From assembly GCA_947095585.1 (NCBI GenBank), contig OX352763.1, positions 44,442,010-44,506,009 on the forward strand: DNA of 64,000 bases, read 5' to 3'. Each line of letters begins with the position of its first letter. The stretch's first letter is position 1. The notes beneath the pieces were generated by a model. The model did not search any database. It saw only the letters and a list, made by a program, of their open reading frames with translations, and was not told the DNA's origin. The position numbers were made by a program, and so were the translations under genes. Source of the DNA: Nephrocerus scutellatus (lineage: Eukaryota > Arthropoda > Insecta > Diptera > Pipunculidae). This document shows positions 42,086 to 54,100 of this stretch, piece by piece.

Positions 42086-44640
42086 TTTTTACATAAATTG
42101 TGAGGGACCAGATGATTATGACGGAAATCTGACAGCCGGAAGTGACAGTTTACTTAGACAGTTTTTCGAGTTTTTGCTCAAAAAGTATAGCATTTAGACG
42201 AAATCTGTTTAGTGCAAAAGAAATTTATTTAGTTTTAGAAATTTTGCAAATAAAACCCAACACAAGTTTATAAATTTACAAATAACAGATTTAATAAACA
42301 GACAGTAAAAATAATACAAGTTTACTATTTATATTGGTGATAAATTTAAATGTACACAACAATACTTATTACAACAACACTTGTATTTCACTATAATTAT
42401 CTTAGGTGGTAGCAATATTACTTTTCAAGAACTTAACTTAGTTGACTGATTGAATACTACACAATGAATGAATCCTCTGCAGCGAACGCCACCTTTTAAA
42501 CTCATTGAAAAGTTTCCAGAAACTCCCAATCTTATAGACAGAAGTATCCAGAAAATACCAGAAAATTGTGGCCTTATTCCCTTATTTACAACTAATGATA
42601 CTCATATGTAATGAATCATCTTCTAAAAATAAACTACATGTACAATCATGTTCCTACACACAAGCCGAGAAAACCACACAAACCGGTTTGACTACATTTT
42701 TGACCAGTGCATAATGATTTAAACTTGCAGGCAGTTACATTTCAAATTTCAAATAATGTAATAAATCTTGCAGCCTAAAAGTATGCTACACAAAAGTGCT
42801 TGATATTCATTCAGTGCCTATTTTTAGTATGCAGTATATACATTGCGATTTACCTTAGAATTCGAATTCCATTATCTACTAACTACTTTTCGTAACAATA
42901 TTTATACAGCTATCTGACAATTTCAAGTTGTGGTATTTCTTATTTTTTTTAAACAACAAACAGGTGAAATTTGAATAAATCATTAAATCATGATTTCTTG
43001 GAAAAAAGAAGCATGGTGACCTTATGACCGAGGTGTCTGACTACTTTCAATATATAACGAAAATCTGTGTTATAAAACCTCTACGCAAAGTTTAGATAAG
43101 ATTGAGGCAAATATTTAGTATAGCGTGCAACAGTATTTACGCCCATAGTCAAGCCCCACCGCAAATTTTAAAAAAACGCCATCATGTTTGCATTTTTGCT
43201 TTTAAAGTTTTGATTTTTTTTTCTAAGTTAATTTTTCTGAGTGGTAATAATAATAATAATAATAAAAGTTCAATGTATTTTTTTAAAATAAACTCGGTCG
43301 TATTCGCCGAACAAGATGGCGGGTTTTTAAGTGTTGATATTTGGGCTTTCAGGGAAGAGGGGTCTGGACGCCCTAACCCAATGCCTACTATACTATACTT
43401 TAGTCTTCCTTATTTAAACTCACACCACTAATGTAATATACATTTTTAAGGTCTGTGTTTACGAATCTACAGGTACGAGGCAGGCATTCAAGATGCATGT
43501 ATATAGACATCAACTTTTCCCTCTCCACAATTTCCTAACGAATGAATTTGATTAAAATAATGCTATATTTTGTTGTAGTTTAATTATAAACTAAAGTAAC
43601 AAAATATATCCTCAAACCACAATTTCTTATCGGACCTTAAATAAAAGCCAACCGGTTTCACTGAAGTTATCGTTTTAGCTCTTTTACGTTTTTCTACTGT
43701 TATAATTCACCTGGAGTTGTGTTGTCACAGCTAATTAATTGGAGATAAGTCTTGACGCCGACCATCGTTAGCATACGCTTTACTAGACGGCGATCATCGT
43801 TCTGCTTACACAGCAGGTAATTTCTTCAATTTCTTAAGTTAAAAATTAATTACAAATAAGATAACATATTAATGCGATAGCTCTGGTATTGCATGTATTT
43901 AATGTAAATTGATGGATAGGAATTTCCATAGAATGAAAAAATTAGAAAACTTTTTTGCTCACCGTCTGTAGCTCCAATTAGTGCTACTGCAAGCAGCAAT
44001 GATCATTGTTTGCATATATGATGCACATAGAGTATACGGTCTGATTAATTTTTAAACCGAGATGTTCATATCATTGCACACCAAAACCAAGGAGTGCATC
44101 TTTCACCCACGGCATCCATTCGCAGCGTTGCATATATACGTCTCTAATGCTGGGCTAAGCCAACGATTGAAAACTCCCAATGAGAATGGGAGTGTGAATA
44201 GTGCACGGTATGAAGGCGCGCTTTCTGCATAGCTTGCACGCGCAAAGTTTTATGGACTTATTATAAGTCTTTAAACGTTAACAAAGCAAAATCCTGAAAA
44301 AATGGGAAATTTATGGATACATCTATAATGCCTGTGTCATTTATTAACTCGATTACATTTATTTTCGCCATTTTTAAAGCAACGCTGGCTTTACAGTTAC
44401 AATTATTTTGGATCTAATAAATGTATTTGTTGCCGTATAATATATTGTTTTTACGAGTACACTTAATTGCCTTATCATTCTTGTGCGTTACGAGGCAAGG
44501 TTTTTCTAAATGGCTGACTTATTATTTTACACTACATTAGGGGTATATCAGTCACGACATAATGCAAATTGTTTTACAATTTAATTAAGACTTTAAATCG
44601 AAGAAAGAGAAAATTCATTTTTCGGTTCTTTTATACTGTT
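42086..44640. other. No gene seen (2.5 kb)
   Basis: AT-rich. A (TAA)n microsatellite lies at 43,243-43,265. The frame at 43,102-43,431 has no motif. A 560-bp stretch from 42,098 (TGTGAGGGACC) to 42,660 (CCTACACA) has LTR-like ends but no other support. Confidence 0.4.
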
Positions 44641-44644
44641 ATAT

Positions 44645-45905
44645 TGAACATTATACCGCGGTTATACCGTTCTAGTGCCTTTCACAAAAAGAAGACTGGA
44701 CAATCTAGAACCTATCATCAAAGGCATTACTTTAAAATATTTCAGTAAGGTTAAATATCACGGCGTCATCCTTGTTAATCAGCTAAACTGGAACTCTCAT
44801 ATCAAGTCCGCCATCTGGTCTAATGGTGTTCCAGCACTTGGCGGAACTGGTGTTTTTGGACCCGACACCAAAATCTCGTTACCAATAGAGATGAGTCCCA
44901 AGGTTTTCCAGGCGGAACTCCATGCCATTGAGGTATGCGCTAGGATTAACCTTAATAAAGGTATTTTCACACGCCCATAGACGAAAGTGACTGTTTCATA
45001 CGCTATAAACTAGCTTCGAAAGTAGCCCATAACAACACTAGCTATGTTATCATATAAACGTCTTTTGTTATTTACTGGTGTCACAGCGATCAGCGAACAC
45101 ACATTCCACATTTCTGCTTCTCTCTCGATTTAGCAGAAAAACCGGTTTGGACGCGTGAAAAATAGCGTACATTACTCGCAGAAAAATGCTCATCGTGCTC
45201 GTTAGATTGTCAAGCTTCGACCTCGCACGATAAACTCCACTTTCCTTGCTCGCTATGTAATATAGTAATATACTATATCGACACTAAGATTTATATCTTT
45301 TCAGATAATAAGGCAGCACTGAAAGCGTTATCGTCTAACATAGTGGACTCTAAATCAGTGAAATGTTGCTACGACGAACTGCAATCCCTAGCAAGGCATA
45401 ACAGGGTGAAGCTCGGTTGGTCACCAAGGAATTGCAGGCAACTAATATGCAGATGATCTAGCTAGGGCTGGGTCGGAATCTGCGTTCTTATGACCGGAAC
45501 CCTACTGTGGTGTCAACTGGGCTGCCACGACAGCGATGATTAATAAGTGGGATAGAAAACTTCGTCTAAACAATTGGAAAAATACCCTTAGGGCTGAGAC
45601 AATCCAAACAAATAATCAGACCCTTTTCCTACAATGAAATCCTTGATTTAAACAAGGATTGCATTAGAAAGCTGGTGAGCTTTCTTTATCTGAGCAAAAT
45701 TAATCTAGGCTCAGACACGGAATATAAGTTCTCCTTGGAGGATGATGAATCATCCGTGCACCTTCCCTGTGAATGCCAAGCATTACTTTGGTTAAGGAGA
45801 CGTATTTTCCATACACAAATATGTTCGTCGGCAGATCTGCGAAACATTGCAACTAAGGACATACTATCCTTTACTACGGAGGTGGTAAGTCTCTTATATT
45901 AGTTA
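44645..45905 (+). pseudogene. RNase H-bearing LINE (I/R1/LOA-like), C-terminal part, with nested insertion
   Basis: 44,675-44,965 reads RRLDNLEPIIKGITLKYFSK, VKYHGVILVNQLNWNSHIKS, then after a deletion ALGGTGVFGPDTKISLPIEM and FQAELHAIEVCARINLNKG, which is the start of an RNase H domain with its ELxA box. After a foreign piece (44,985-45,290) the domain resumes as IYIFSDNKAALKALSS (SD box). In a shifted frame it ends as HQGIAGN-stop-YADDLARAGSES, the final acidic motif, with the expected Glu codon turned to TAA. The tail CRFCL/CEC-type region follows (YKFSLEDDESSVHLPCECQA, 45,720-45,785). Dead copy; the clade is not certain. Confidence 0.8.
44985..45290 (+). repeat. TACTCGC-family repeat inserted in the RNase H domain
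   Basis: CTATAAACTAGCTTCGAAAG TAG, GTTATTTACTG, CAGCGAACACACATTC, GATTTAGCAGAAAAACC, GTGAAAAATAGCGTACATTA and CTCGCAGAAAAATGC. The same order is found at 60,955-61,205, and in reverse at 18,240-18,375. It exactly fills the gap in the RNase H reading frame. Confidence 0.6.
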
Positions 45906-46785
45906 CAATAGATCTTTTTAGGTAGAATTTTCAGCCACTTGAGCTAGGGTTGTTTTAAAAGAAATCGTACACACATTTAAATTGTAAAGATTATAAATCT
46001 TCATACTACCTCAAACTTGAGCTCTGGATAAAATCGGCTCAGTGTAAGCTTTCAAACGCAGTTTTGCCAAATTTAACACAAATCTTGGTTGTTTACTGTT
46101 CCAATCTATATGGTTCCTTTGTCACGACACACTTTCTGGGAACGTTGTGGGTAGGCGTTACTAGACCGTGTCGCGTGCATTCAGTCTCAATACATTCCTA
46201 GTATAAACACAGACTTTTATGCCTAATTCTAACAGTTTACGCCTATTCATATGCACCGCAATTTTTCTCGTATGAGTAAATTATGCAATTATATTAGCGA
46301 TTTCTCGGGTTGTGTTCCATATGACGCGCGAGTTAACGGCCCTGCCCATAAATCCTTTGCGTTCGTTGCGGATGCGGCGTTAAATCTGTTGACGTTGCCG
46401 TATGTAACGCAAAGAGGTGACCCAATGAATACGTTTTCAGGTTACAGCCAAACGAAAACAAATGCCAAAATAAACTTCAAAATACGGTGACGGAATTGTC
46501 AAAGTATTTGTCGAAGAAAGTTGAAATTTGTCAAGATTTAGCGCCGCTTCATACATTGACTATGGTAAGTGCGTCTCTTCATCGATCTGTCTGTTGCATA
46601 CGTCGTCGCAACGGACGCAACGTATTCTATGGGCTGGGCACTTCATCGTTAATACATTGAGGTTCAGAAAACGCGAAATATCAAGAATTGACAAACCCAT
46701 GCATCTTAATTTTTGGTTACGGTCTTATAGAGTTTATTTTTTTTATTCATGCTGTGCGCAAATGTTGTACGGCGCAAAAATATAC
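45906..46785. other. No gene recognised
   Basis: Two open frames on the plus strand (46,251-46,490 and 46,528-46,803) are free of repeat motifs, but I do not recognise either; codon use and context give no support for a gene. Confidence 0.35.
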
Positions 46786-46786
46786 G

Positions 46787-46895
46787 TTGTGTACACTGGG
46801 TAACTATACTCGCTCTTACTCTCCCTTAAGCTGATATTTATTTCCGTGTAAAAAATAGGAAACTGTGTAGGCACCGTGTCCTGCACGGAACCCAA
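46787..46895. repeat. hAT-end fragment
   Basis: TGTACACTGGGTAACTATAC, TCGCTCTTACTC, GTAAAAAATAGGAAACTGTG and TAGGCACCGTGTCCTGCACG match 53,080-53,180, the terminal region of the hAT copy. Confidence 0.6.
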
Positions 46896-47097
46896 TAAAA
46901 AAGTGTTGTCAATCGGAGATACACATGTTTATATAATTTGAAGAACTTCGGGTAAATTTTGTGTTGTCATCGGAGATATGCATGTGTGCAAAGTTTCAAT
47001 GAAATCGGACTTTGGGAAGTGGGTTAAAAACTGATCGCAAGATTCCACGACAAACAAACAAACACACGGGCACGCGAAGTTAATATAGAGAATTTAA
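46896..47097 (+). repeat. TCTCTA-family repeat, right half
   Basis: AAAGTGTTGTCAATCGGAGA, GGAAGTGGGTTAAAAACTGA, ATCGCAAGATTCCACG, ACAAACAAACAAACACACGG GCACGCGAAGTTAATATAG AGAATTT: right end complete, left end missing. Confidence 0.7.
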
Positions 47098-47149
47098 AAA
47101 TAGAAACTTTTATTACTCGTATGGATGAGAATACGTGGCTGGGTTTTTT

Positions 47150-47298
47150 TTTGTTGATGTCGGAGTACTCGGAGAGATAAAAAAACACAGCGGATAATTT
47201 TTTTTATCTGACAGCTCTGATAAGAAAAAAAAATTATAGGATTTATCGGATATCTCGGATTTCGGATTTCTCCAATTTCTCCGACACAAAAAAAACTG
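47150..47298 (-). repeat. TCGGAG-rich repeat, inverted relative of 3,890-4,195
   Basis: Reverse complement reads TGTCGGAGAAATTGGAGAAA, TCCGAAATCCGAGATATCCG, ATAAATCCTATAATTTTTTT, matching the plus-strand series at 3,900-3,970. Confidence 0.55.
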
Positions 47299-47992
47299 CC
47301 CATATTACGCCATTCACACCAAATTAATTTAAATTTTACAATCCAGACCCATTCTTTCGATTCTCGTTCTCCACGAGACTAAAATTCAAGTATCGAGTTA
47401 ATTTGTCAATGCAAAATCCAAGTAATCAAAAATCACAACTATAATTTGCATTTGCTGTCACTGTCAGTCATCAACACAGCTGTTCCATCCAATTTTCTTT
47501 TCCAAAATGACTGTTGGTTGTTTTGGTACATTTTGAATGAAGGTATGTTGAAACATGGTTGCTCTGAAGACTTTAGTTCTAAATTGATATGTTGATAGCT
47601 GTTAGCTGCAGTTGAACTGATTGTAATTCAGCTAATTAGAATGAATTTAATTCATTCCCTTAAAACTTCGTTTGTTGTTTGTTGCTATATTCCTATTTTC
47701 GTAGATTGTGCGCTTGCATTATTTTGGTTTTTGATTTTGTTTTAATTTTTTTTAATTTGAAAAGAAAATGTTTTTAAAGTAAAAAATGCTGCTATTAAGC
47801 ATAAAGCCAGTTCCATATTTTTTATTGAAATGTAAATAGAACACGCGAATCGAGTTTTCAGTAGAAGTTTTTTTTTCTTTCGATAAAGGGTGCGTTTGCG
47901 GTTGTTTTAAAATTCGGAAATAACTAAAACTGCGTACAAATAAAACAATAAATAAATAAACAAAAAATAATTCGACAATTCCAAGGAAGCAA
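47299..47992. other. Region upstream of sws, no coding feature
   Basis: AT-rich. The minus-strand frame at 47,752-48,054 is chance. Any sws regulatory sequence is likely here, but no specific element can be named. Confidence 0.4.
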
Positions 47993-48025
47993 ATTAAAAG
48001 TTTTGTTTTTCCACGGTCGTCAGTT
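47993..48025 (+). promoter_or_regulatory. Candidate sws core promoter (TATA-like plus Inr)
   Basis: TCAGTT at 48,020-48,025 fits the fly initiator TCAKTY, putting +1 at A 48,022. ATTAAAAG at 47,993-48,000 sits about 29 bp upstream, where a TATA box would be, but is a weak match. The implied 5' leader is 60 bases to the ATG at 48,082. No DPE is seen at +28. Upstream non-coding exons cannot be excluded. Confidence 0.35.
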
Positions 48026-48081
48026 CGTCGTCGTGCGCTGCGCGAAGTCTTCACTGACTGCGTTAGCTAACAAAAGGCGAA

Positions 48082-48180
48082 ATGGACATTGTGGGGCTAA
48101 TCAGGTCCTCATATCGGGACTATGGAACAATATTCTCCGATACTTGGTTGCATTACATTTCACTCGAGATTCGTACTACA
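48082..48180 (+). CDS. sws: sws coding exon 1 (33 codons)
   Basis: Starts GGCGAAATGG and reads [20 protein letters not shown] followed by [13 protein letters not shown]. It ends in phase 0 at a strong donor GTAAGT (48,181). Drosophila sws starts with MDV and has a YNTIFSDAW stretch at the same place, which is why I call this exon. It is too short to stand out as an open frame, and the longer frame across it at 48,003-48,209 is out of phase. The intron that follows is 8,375 bp. Confidence 0.8.
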
Positions 48181-51100
48181 GTAAGTGTATAAAAGTATTT
48201 GGTCAGTAGGAATTTATTTTTGCAATTTTCCTCTATGTTTAATTGGAACTCAAGCACCTTGTAATAAACAGGAAATTAAAATTCAAGGTTTTGAGTTATG
48301 TAATTCATCAATGCGTTCGTTGCATGGGTTGGCAACCGATCTGAGTCGACCTGCGTCACCCAATATTTTGCATCTACAAGGACCTTTAATCGCTATGGCT
48401 GCGCCTTAATTTATTTTTAAATTTTCCAACATAAAAATTGTACGAAAACAAGGCTGTTTATTGCTACCCGTAAAAGCAATTGATTTATGGTTTTGCTATT
48501 GAATTTTTTTGTATTTCATTTTAATTTAATGTAAATTTTATCAAAAGACAGGAATGACCTTAATTCAATACGCATGTCCATGCTTATACATATCTCAACC
48601 AGGCTTCGAAGTTATTTAAATTCCTAACAACTTAATTAAAATAATGTCTTTAATGTTAGTTATTAGCTTATTGATATTGCTAAAGTTATTATGTGCCCGT
48701 TCTCAGATTGATATGCCCCATGGGGTTAACTAGTTGGTTGAATTCACAAATGCAAATTATTCCATTCGGCATTAAGTTGGTAATTGTATATTACATATAT
48801 GTATGTACTAATGTCATATATATTTTTTTTGTTTTAGAAATCTGCGCTCGGGCTCATATTTTTTCTTAAAAAAACCAACACAAAATCTGTATTGCTTTCA
48901 ACCAAAATGAGAGGTATTTATTGTTGTTAACGGCTGATCAAAGCAACAGCAAAAACTAACCATATATTGGTAAATTTTTTGTTTCATGTGTTGGCCACTT
49001 ATACATATATAATTTTTAAAAGTCGACTCTGGTGGTGGGAATTATAAATAAAAATTTGATTAAATATTGCTTAAATACAAATTTTTTTGGGTTAACGCTA
49101 AACCATTTTCTATCCAATGTGTTTGTTGTAATTTTTTTAGCAAAAGCAATATAGCTAATCTTTTGTTTACATTGTTTTTTTGCATGTATTGTTGTTGCAG
49201 TTAATTAAAAGAGGGGTACATCTTCCAAAATATCAAGATCTGTTGGAGGGGAAATCCGATCAACCGTAGATTGGTTTTTTGGAAAAAACGAACAACTTGG
49301 CAGCCAAAAAATCAATCTGCGCCAGATTTTTTTTCAAAAAAAAAAAAACCACAAGATTCAATTGATATTCAATTTATAAATGATTTTTAAATGTGGTTGA
49401 TATTGACATTTTACATTTCACCCCTGTGAGGGGGAAGGGGGATGTACTATAGCCCATAACAGTCAGCCAAAAAATCAATCTGCGCCAGATTTTTTTTCAA
49501 AAAAAAAAAAAACCACAAGATTCAATTGATATTCAATTTATAAATGATTTTTAAATGTGGTTGATATTGACATTTTACATTTCACCCCTGTGAGGGGGAA
49601 GGGGGATGTACTATAGCCCATAACTATCCTACACCTACCAATAATATAAACGACAATTTCATAAAAATCGGTTGGTAAATGAGTTTCCATAATAACTTTA
49701 TTTTTATTTATATAGAAGAATGTAGATTACTGGCCTTGCGAGTTTCTTATGTCGTTTTTTTAATCCGGCGCAGATTTTTTTTTTGGCTGTAACGTTGTTC
49801 GTTTTCTCTAAAAAAAAAAAGCAATCTACGGTAGTTCGGAATTCCGCTCTTAACAGATCTTGATATTTTGGGACATGTACCCAAAACCTTCTCTACAGGA
49901 AGCCCAACTGTTCCGATGATACACAGATACATGCTTAGAAAAATCCCAAATGTTTGTGTATTGATAATCAACTAAAGAGCAAAATTTTTCTGTTTCCCAC
50001 TACCACATCTTACGTTTCTCGCTCTTTGCGACTGCTTATTTTTTGTACACTGTATTCACATTCCAAAATACAGACGCGTTTTGGACTGGTTTACAGCATT
50101 AGTATGCATTGAGTTGGGCTTTCTATAGAGAAGGTTTTGGATTGGTTCAAAATCCAAATTCCATCGCTCTCGTCCTCCAGTCTCGGCATACTGATGCATG
50201 TAGATCTTGTTCGACGTCGTCACGCCAACGCAGTCGGGGTCTTCGTCTACGACACACACAGACTGGTTGTTGATGGAACACTTTATTGGTCATTCGTTGT
50301 TGTGGAGACCGTGTAACGTGGCCGAGCCATCTAATTCGATTGGATTTGATGAATCCGATAATATCGCAACCTCCAAGAAGCTGCCTTATCTCATGGTTCA
50401 TACGAATCCGATATTGTTTGTCCGCGACTTTAATTGGACCAAAGATTAAGCGAATGATTTTTCTTTCGAAGGTAGATATTAATCTACAATCGCTAGAGGT
50501 CATGGTCCAGCTCTCGCTTCCGAAAGCCAGCACAGGTCTTATGACTGCTTTATAAAGTGCGAGCTTGCACGACTGCGACAGATGTTTAGATCGCAATAAT
50601 TTTGATTGGGCACTCGGACTCGTTGTCCGGCAGCGATTCGGGCTTTTATATCTGCCTGCATATCATTCGACGATGTTATAACTGACCCGAGGTATTTAAA
50701 GTTTTCGACGCTATCAAAGTTATGGTCGCCAGTTCCGAGATTTACCATGGAGATGTTCGTGGGTGTTGATAGAAATTTTGTTTTGTTGCCGTTCACCTCC
50801 AAACCAAGTCTTCTTGTGCAGCGATCGAGCTGTATGAAACTGTCCTTGATATCGCTAGGTCTTCGGCCAAGAAGCACGATATCATCTGCATATCCAAGAA
50901 TTTGGCCTGATTTATTAAATATACAGCGCGAAGTTTCGATGTTGCTTTTTCTGACTACGTACTCAAGCTCCAAATTGAACAGCACAGGCGCGAGTGCATC
51001 TCCCTGACGAACTCAAAGGATTTCAAAGAAGTCTGCTCCCTCAATTACGAATCTATATACAGACCCAGAGGTTGTTAATTTACACAGAGAGACGAGTTTC

Positions 51101-54100
51101 TCTGGAATTCCTAGACATATGAGTGCGGCCCATAAGTTTTCGCGGTTTATACTGTCATATGCCTGTCTGAAGTCTATATACAGTTGATGTATGGTTATGT
51201 TGTACTCCCAACATTTTTCCAAGATCATTCTCATGGTTAAACATTGGTCAGAGGTCGATCGGTTGGGACGAAAACCACATTGATAGTCGCCAATGATGTT
51301 TTCGGCGAAAGGGATGAGTCCGGCAAATACAACATTAGCCAACACTTTGTAAGCTGTGTTCAATAGAGCGATACCACGGTAGGTTTTCCATACTGAGAGA
51401 ACATCAGCCAGGTTTGTTCTCAGCTCTCCATTCCCGTCTTTGATGGCTGTACTTCTTGGGTGGAAGTCTTCAGTTAGATTTCTGTCGTTAGCAAAACAGT
51501 CCCTTGAGTTTCCTATTTCCGCTTGGAAGCTGATGTTTTCAATGCATGATCTCATATGATCGCGCTTCTTTTGTCGGAGGTAATTAGTCGTGGCTTTCCT
51601 AGCACGGAGACATTCTGCTAGAGTACTTCTAGTGTTGCGAGCCAACCATTTCCCACGAAGCTTCCGTTTATTTTCCACGACTCTTTGGCATTGATCATCG
51701 AACCAATCATTGCGGGACCTCGGAGGTCTTCTTCCGATGGTGCTTTGCGCCGCTGTGGTTATAGCTGATTGTATAGCGCGCCACTGCTCCTGGATGTTGG
51801 GAGGAGCTTCTTCGTTGTTATTGGACCGGTCTAAATAATTAGTGACAGCTGATTGGTAACTCTGCAGTGACGCTTGGTCTTTTAAAGCATCGATATTCGA
51901 TCGAACGGTCTTTTGTGCTTGTCTGTTGAACGTAGATGACAGTTTGCACTTATACTTAAATACGACAAGCACATGATCGCTGCCCATGTCTGCACCGCGT
52001 TGAGACCTGACGTCGGATATGCTGGTTGAGTGTCTCTTAGACACCATGACGTGATCAATTTGGTTTTCCGTTCTTCCATCATTCGATATCCACGTTACTT
52101 TGTGGATTCTCTTATGTGGGAAAAACGTACTTGAAACAGCTACGTTGTGCGTTATTGCCAGGTCAGTGCCGCGTTTGCCGTTGTTGTTGCTAGTTAGGTG
52201 CAGGCTGTTAGTACCGATGTGCGATGTATTTTCTGCACTCCTACCGATCTTTGCGTTAAAGTCGCCCACGATGATTTTAATGTCTTGGTGCGGCATGTTA
52301 TTGATGACTTCCTCCAGCTCGACATAGAAGAGATCTTTGATGTCATCAGATTTATCTTTGGTGGGTGCATGTACATTAACGATCGTGTTGTTAAATTTGT
52401 TAGTGCGGAGCCTGACCGTGCATATCCGCATGTTGATAGGGCGGAAGTCGATGATATGATGCTTCACGCGCTGATGGATAAGGAATCCAACTCCCAGACC
52501 ATCTAAGTTCTTGTAGTGCAAGCACGTCTAATGGGTAACTCTTTGCTCCAGGTCTTAAGAGGCTAAGCACGTTCCATGTTCCCATGTGTGGGCCACGTAC
52601 TGGTGAGAATCTTAATCGATGCCTTAATGTCCTACCTTGAACACATTTATATAGCGAGCCGCTTGATACAAGACAGACGCCAGCTTCAGCCGCACCTAAC
52701 CTGGAGAACAGACGCTGATTTGGTATTGGTTTTGAGGTGCCAATGACTCGCCTTGACATGTAATGTCCATAACTATAAACAGGATTTCCCCTGCTCGTCT
52801 CTACTACACCGCCTGATTCATTTAGCGTGACCCAGGGAGCACCGCGAGGAGTTATGAATCTCGGACTTGGCACCTGGCGCAATATGTCCATCGATTTCTG
52901 TTCACAGAAAGCATTGACTTTTCCATATTTATCCTTTTTTCTTGCAAAAAAATTTTTAGTAGTATATACTTGAAGACACAGTTTTGTGAAGTGGAAGAAG
53001 AAAACAAAAACAGGAAATTACGTTTCAGAATTACGCATTACACACTAGTGATGGGCGGACCGAGCGGGTATAGTTACCCGGAGTACACCGAGTGACTGGG
53101 TAACTTTACTCGCTCTTATTCATTATTCGCTTATATTCATTTCAGAGTAAAAAATAAGAAACCGTGTAGACATCGTGTCTTGCTCGGTTTACAACAAAAA
53201 ACACAGAGTACAGAGTAAAATTACCCCGGTTGAATAAAAAACACAGAGTAAATAATTTACATACACTGCTCGCTCGGGTTGAATAAAAAAAACAGACCCT
53301 ATGCTGAAAAATTAAAGAACAAGGGACAAGAGCTAATACAAAAATATAACGAACGACGAAAAACTGTTTAGAAACAGATGCTGGTTTTAAAATAAATCTT
53401 TTAAGGGTTGTTTGCTCTAGCCTTTGATTGAGAGCTTGTGGACCTGATGTGATTTGCATTACATTTTCTTGAGATGGACCCGGATTTTCCTCAGTTCGTT
53501 GCTGGAGCCCAGAAGACGATGGAGCATTTGCATCCAAATAATTAATTGACGAAGTCGGATGGGTTACGGTTGCAGTTCTCTCGATTGACTCGTCTTGTAA
53601 ATGTCTTGCTGCTACTTGCCGTCTTTTGGAAGCGCTGGTTAATGCCGCCGTAACCGTAGGATGCCTCCTGATCAGGTGTATTTTTAAATTTGTAATGGCG
53701 CCCCCTTTATAGGATAGCTCGCTTTTACACAGGTCACATCTGGCTTTATTACCGTCAATTTCAGTAAAATATAGCCAAAATTCACTACGCTTACGCGACA
53801 AAGCATTTTTTATTATATTATGGTAAATTGTTAAAAAGTTGTATAGGTGTTAAAGTTATTTATAAATAATTTTAAAAATTAACTTAAAATTTAAATTAAA
53901 ATTCAAAAACTAACTAAGACCTATGATTTTCTTTAAACTATCTGACAGGTCTTAGAGCTGGAAACTTTTTTACGAGCTGTCACTTCAAATTGACATTTGA
54001 CTGCAATTACGAAATTTCGGAATTTACCTGTTTTCAGTATATCACTAAAAAGGTCATCCAGGTAGTCATTTAGACTATAGGGCTCGTCACAAGCAAAGCG

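Noticed and set aside
42098..42660. Possible solo LTR (TGTGAGGGACC start, CCTACACA end) with TTTCCAGAAA heat-shock-like words
   Set aside because: No target-site duplication, no second copy and no internal LTR-element sequence in the window.
46251..46803. Two consecutive open frames of 79 and 91 codons as a possible small gene
   Set aside because: No recognisable domain, no splice or start support, flanked by hAT debris.
50206..50555. Plus-strand frames at 50,207, 50,286, 50,606 and 52,198
   Set aside because: Shadows of the RTE ORF on the other strand.
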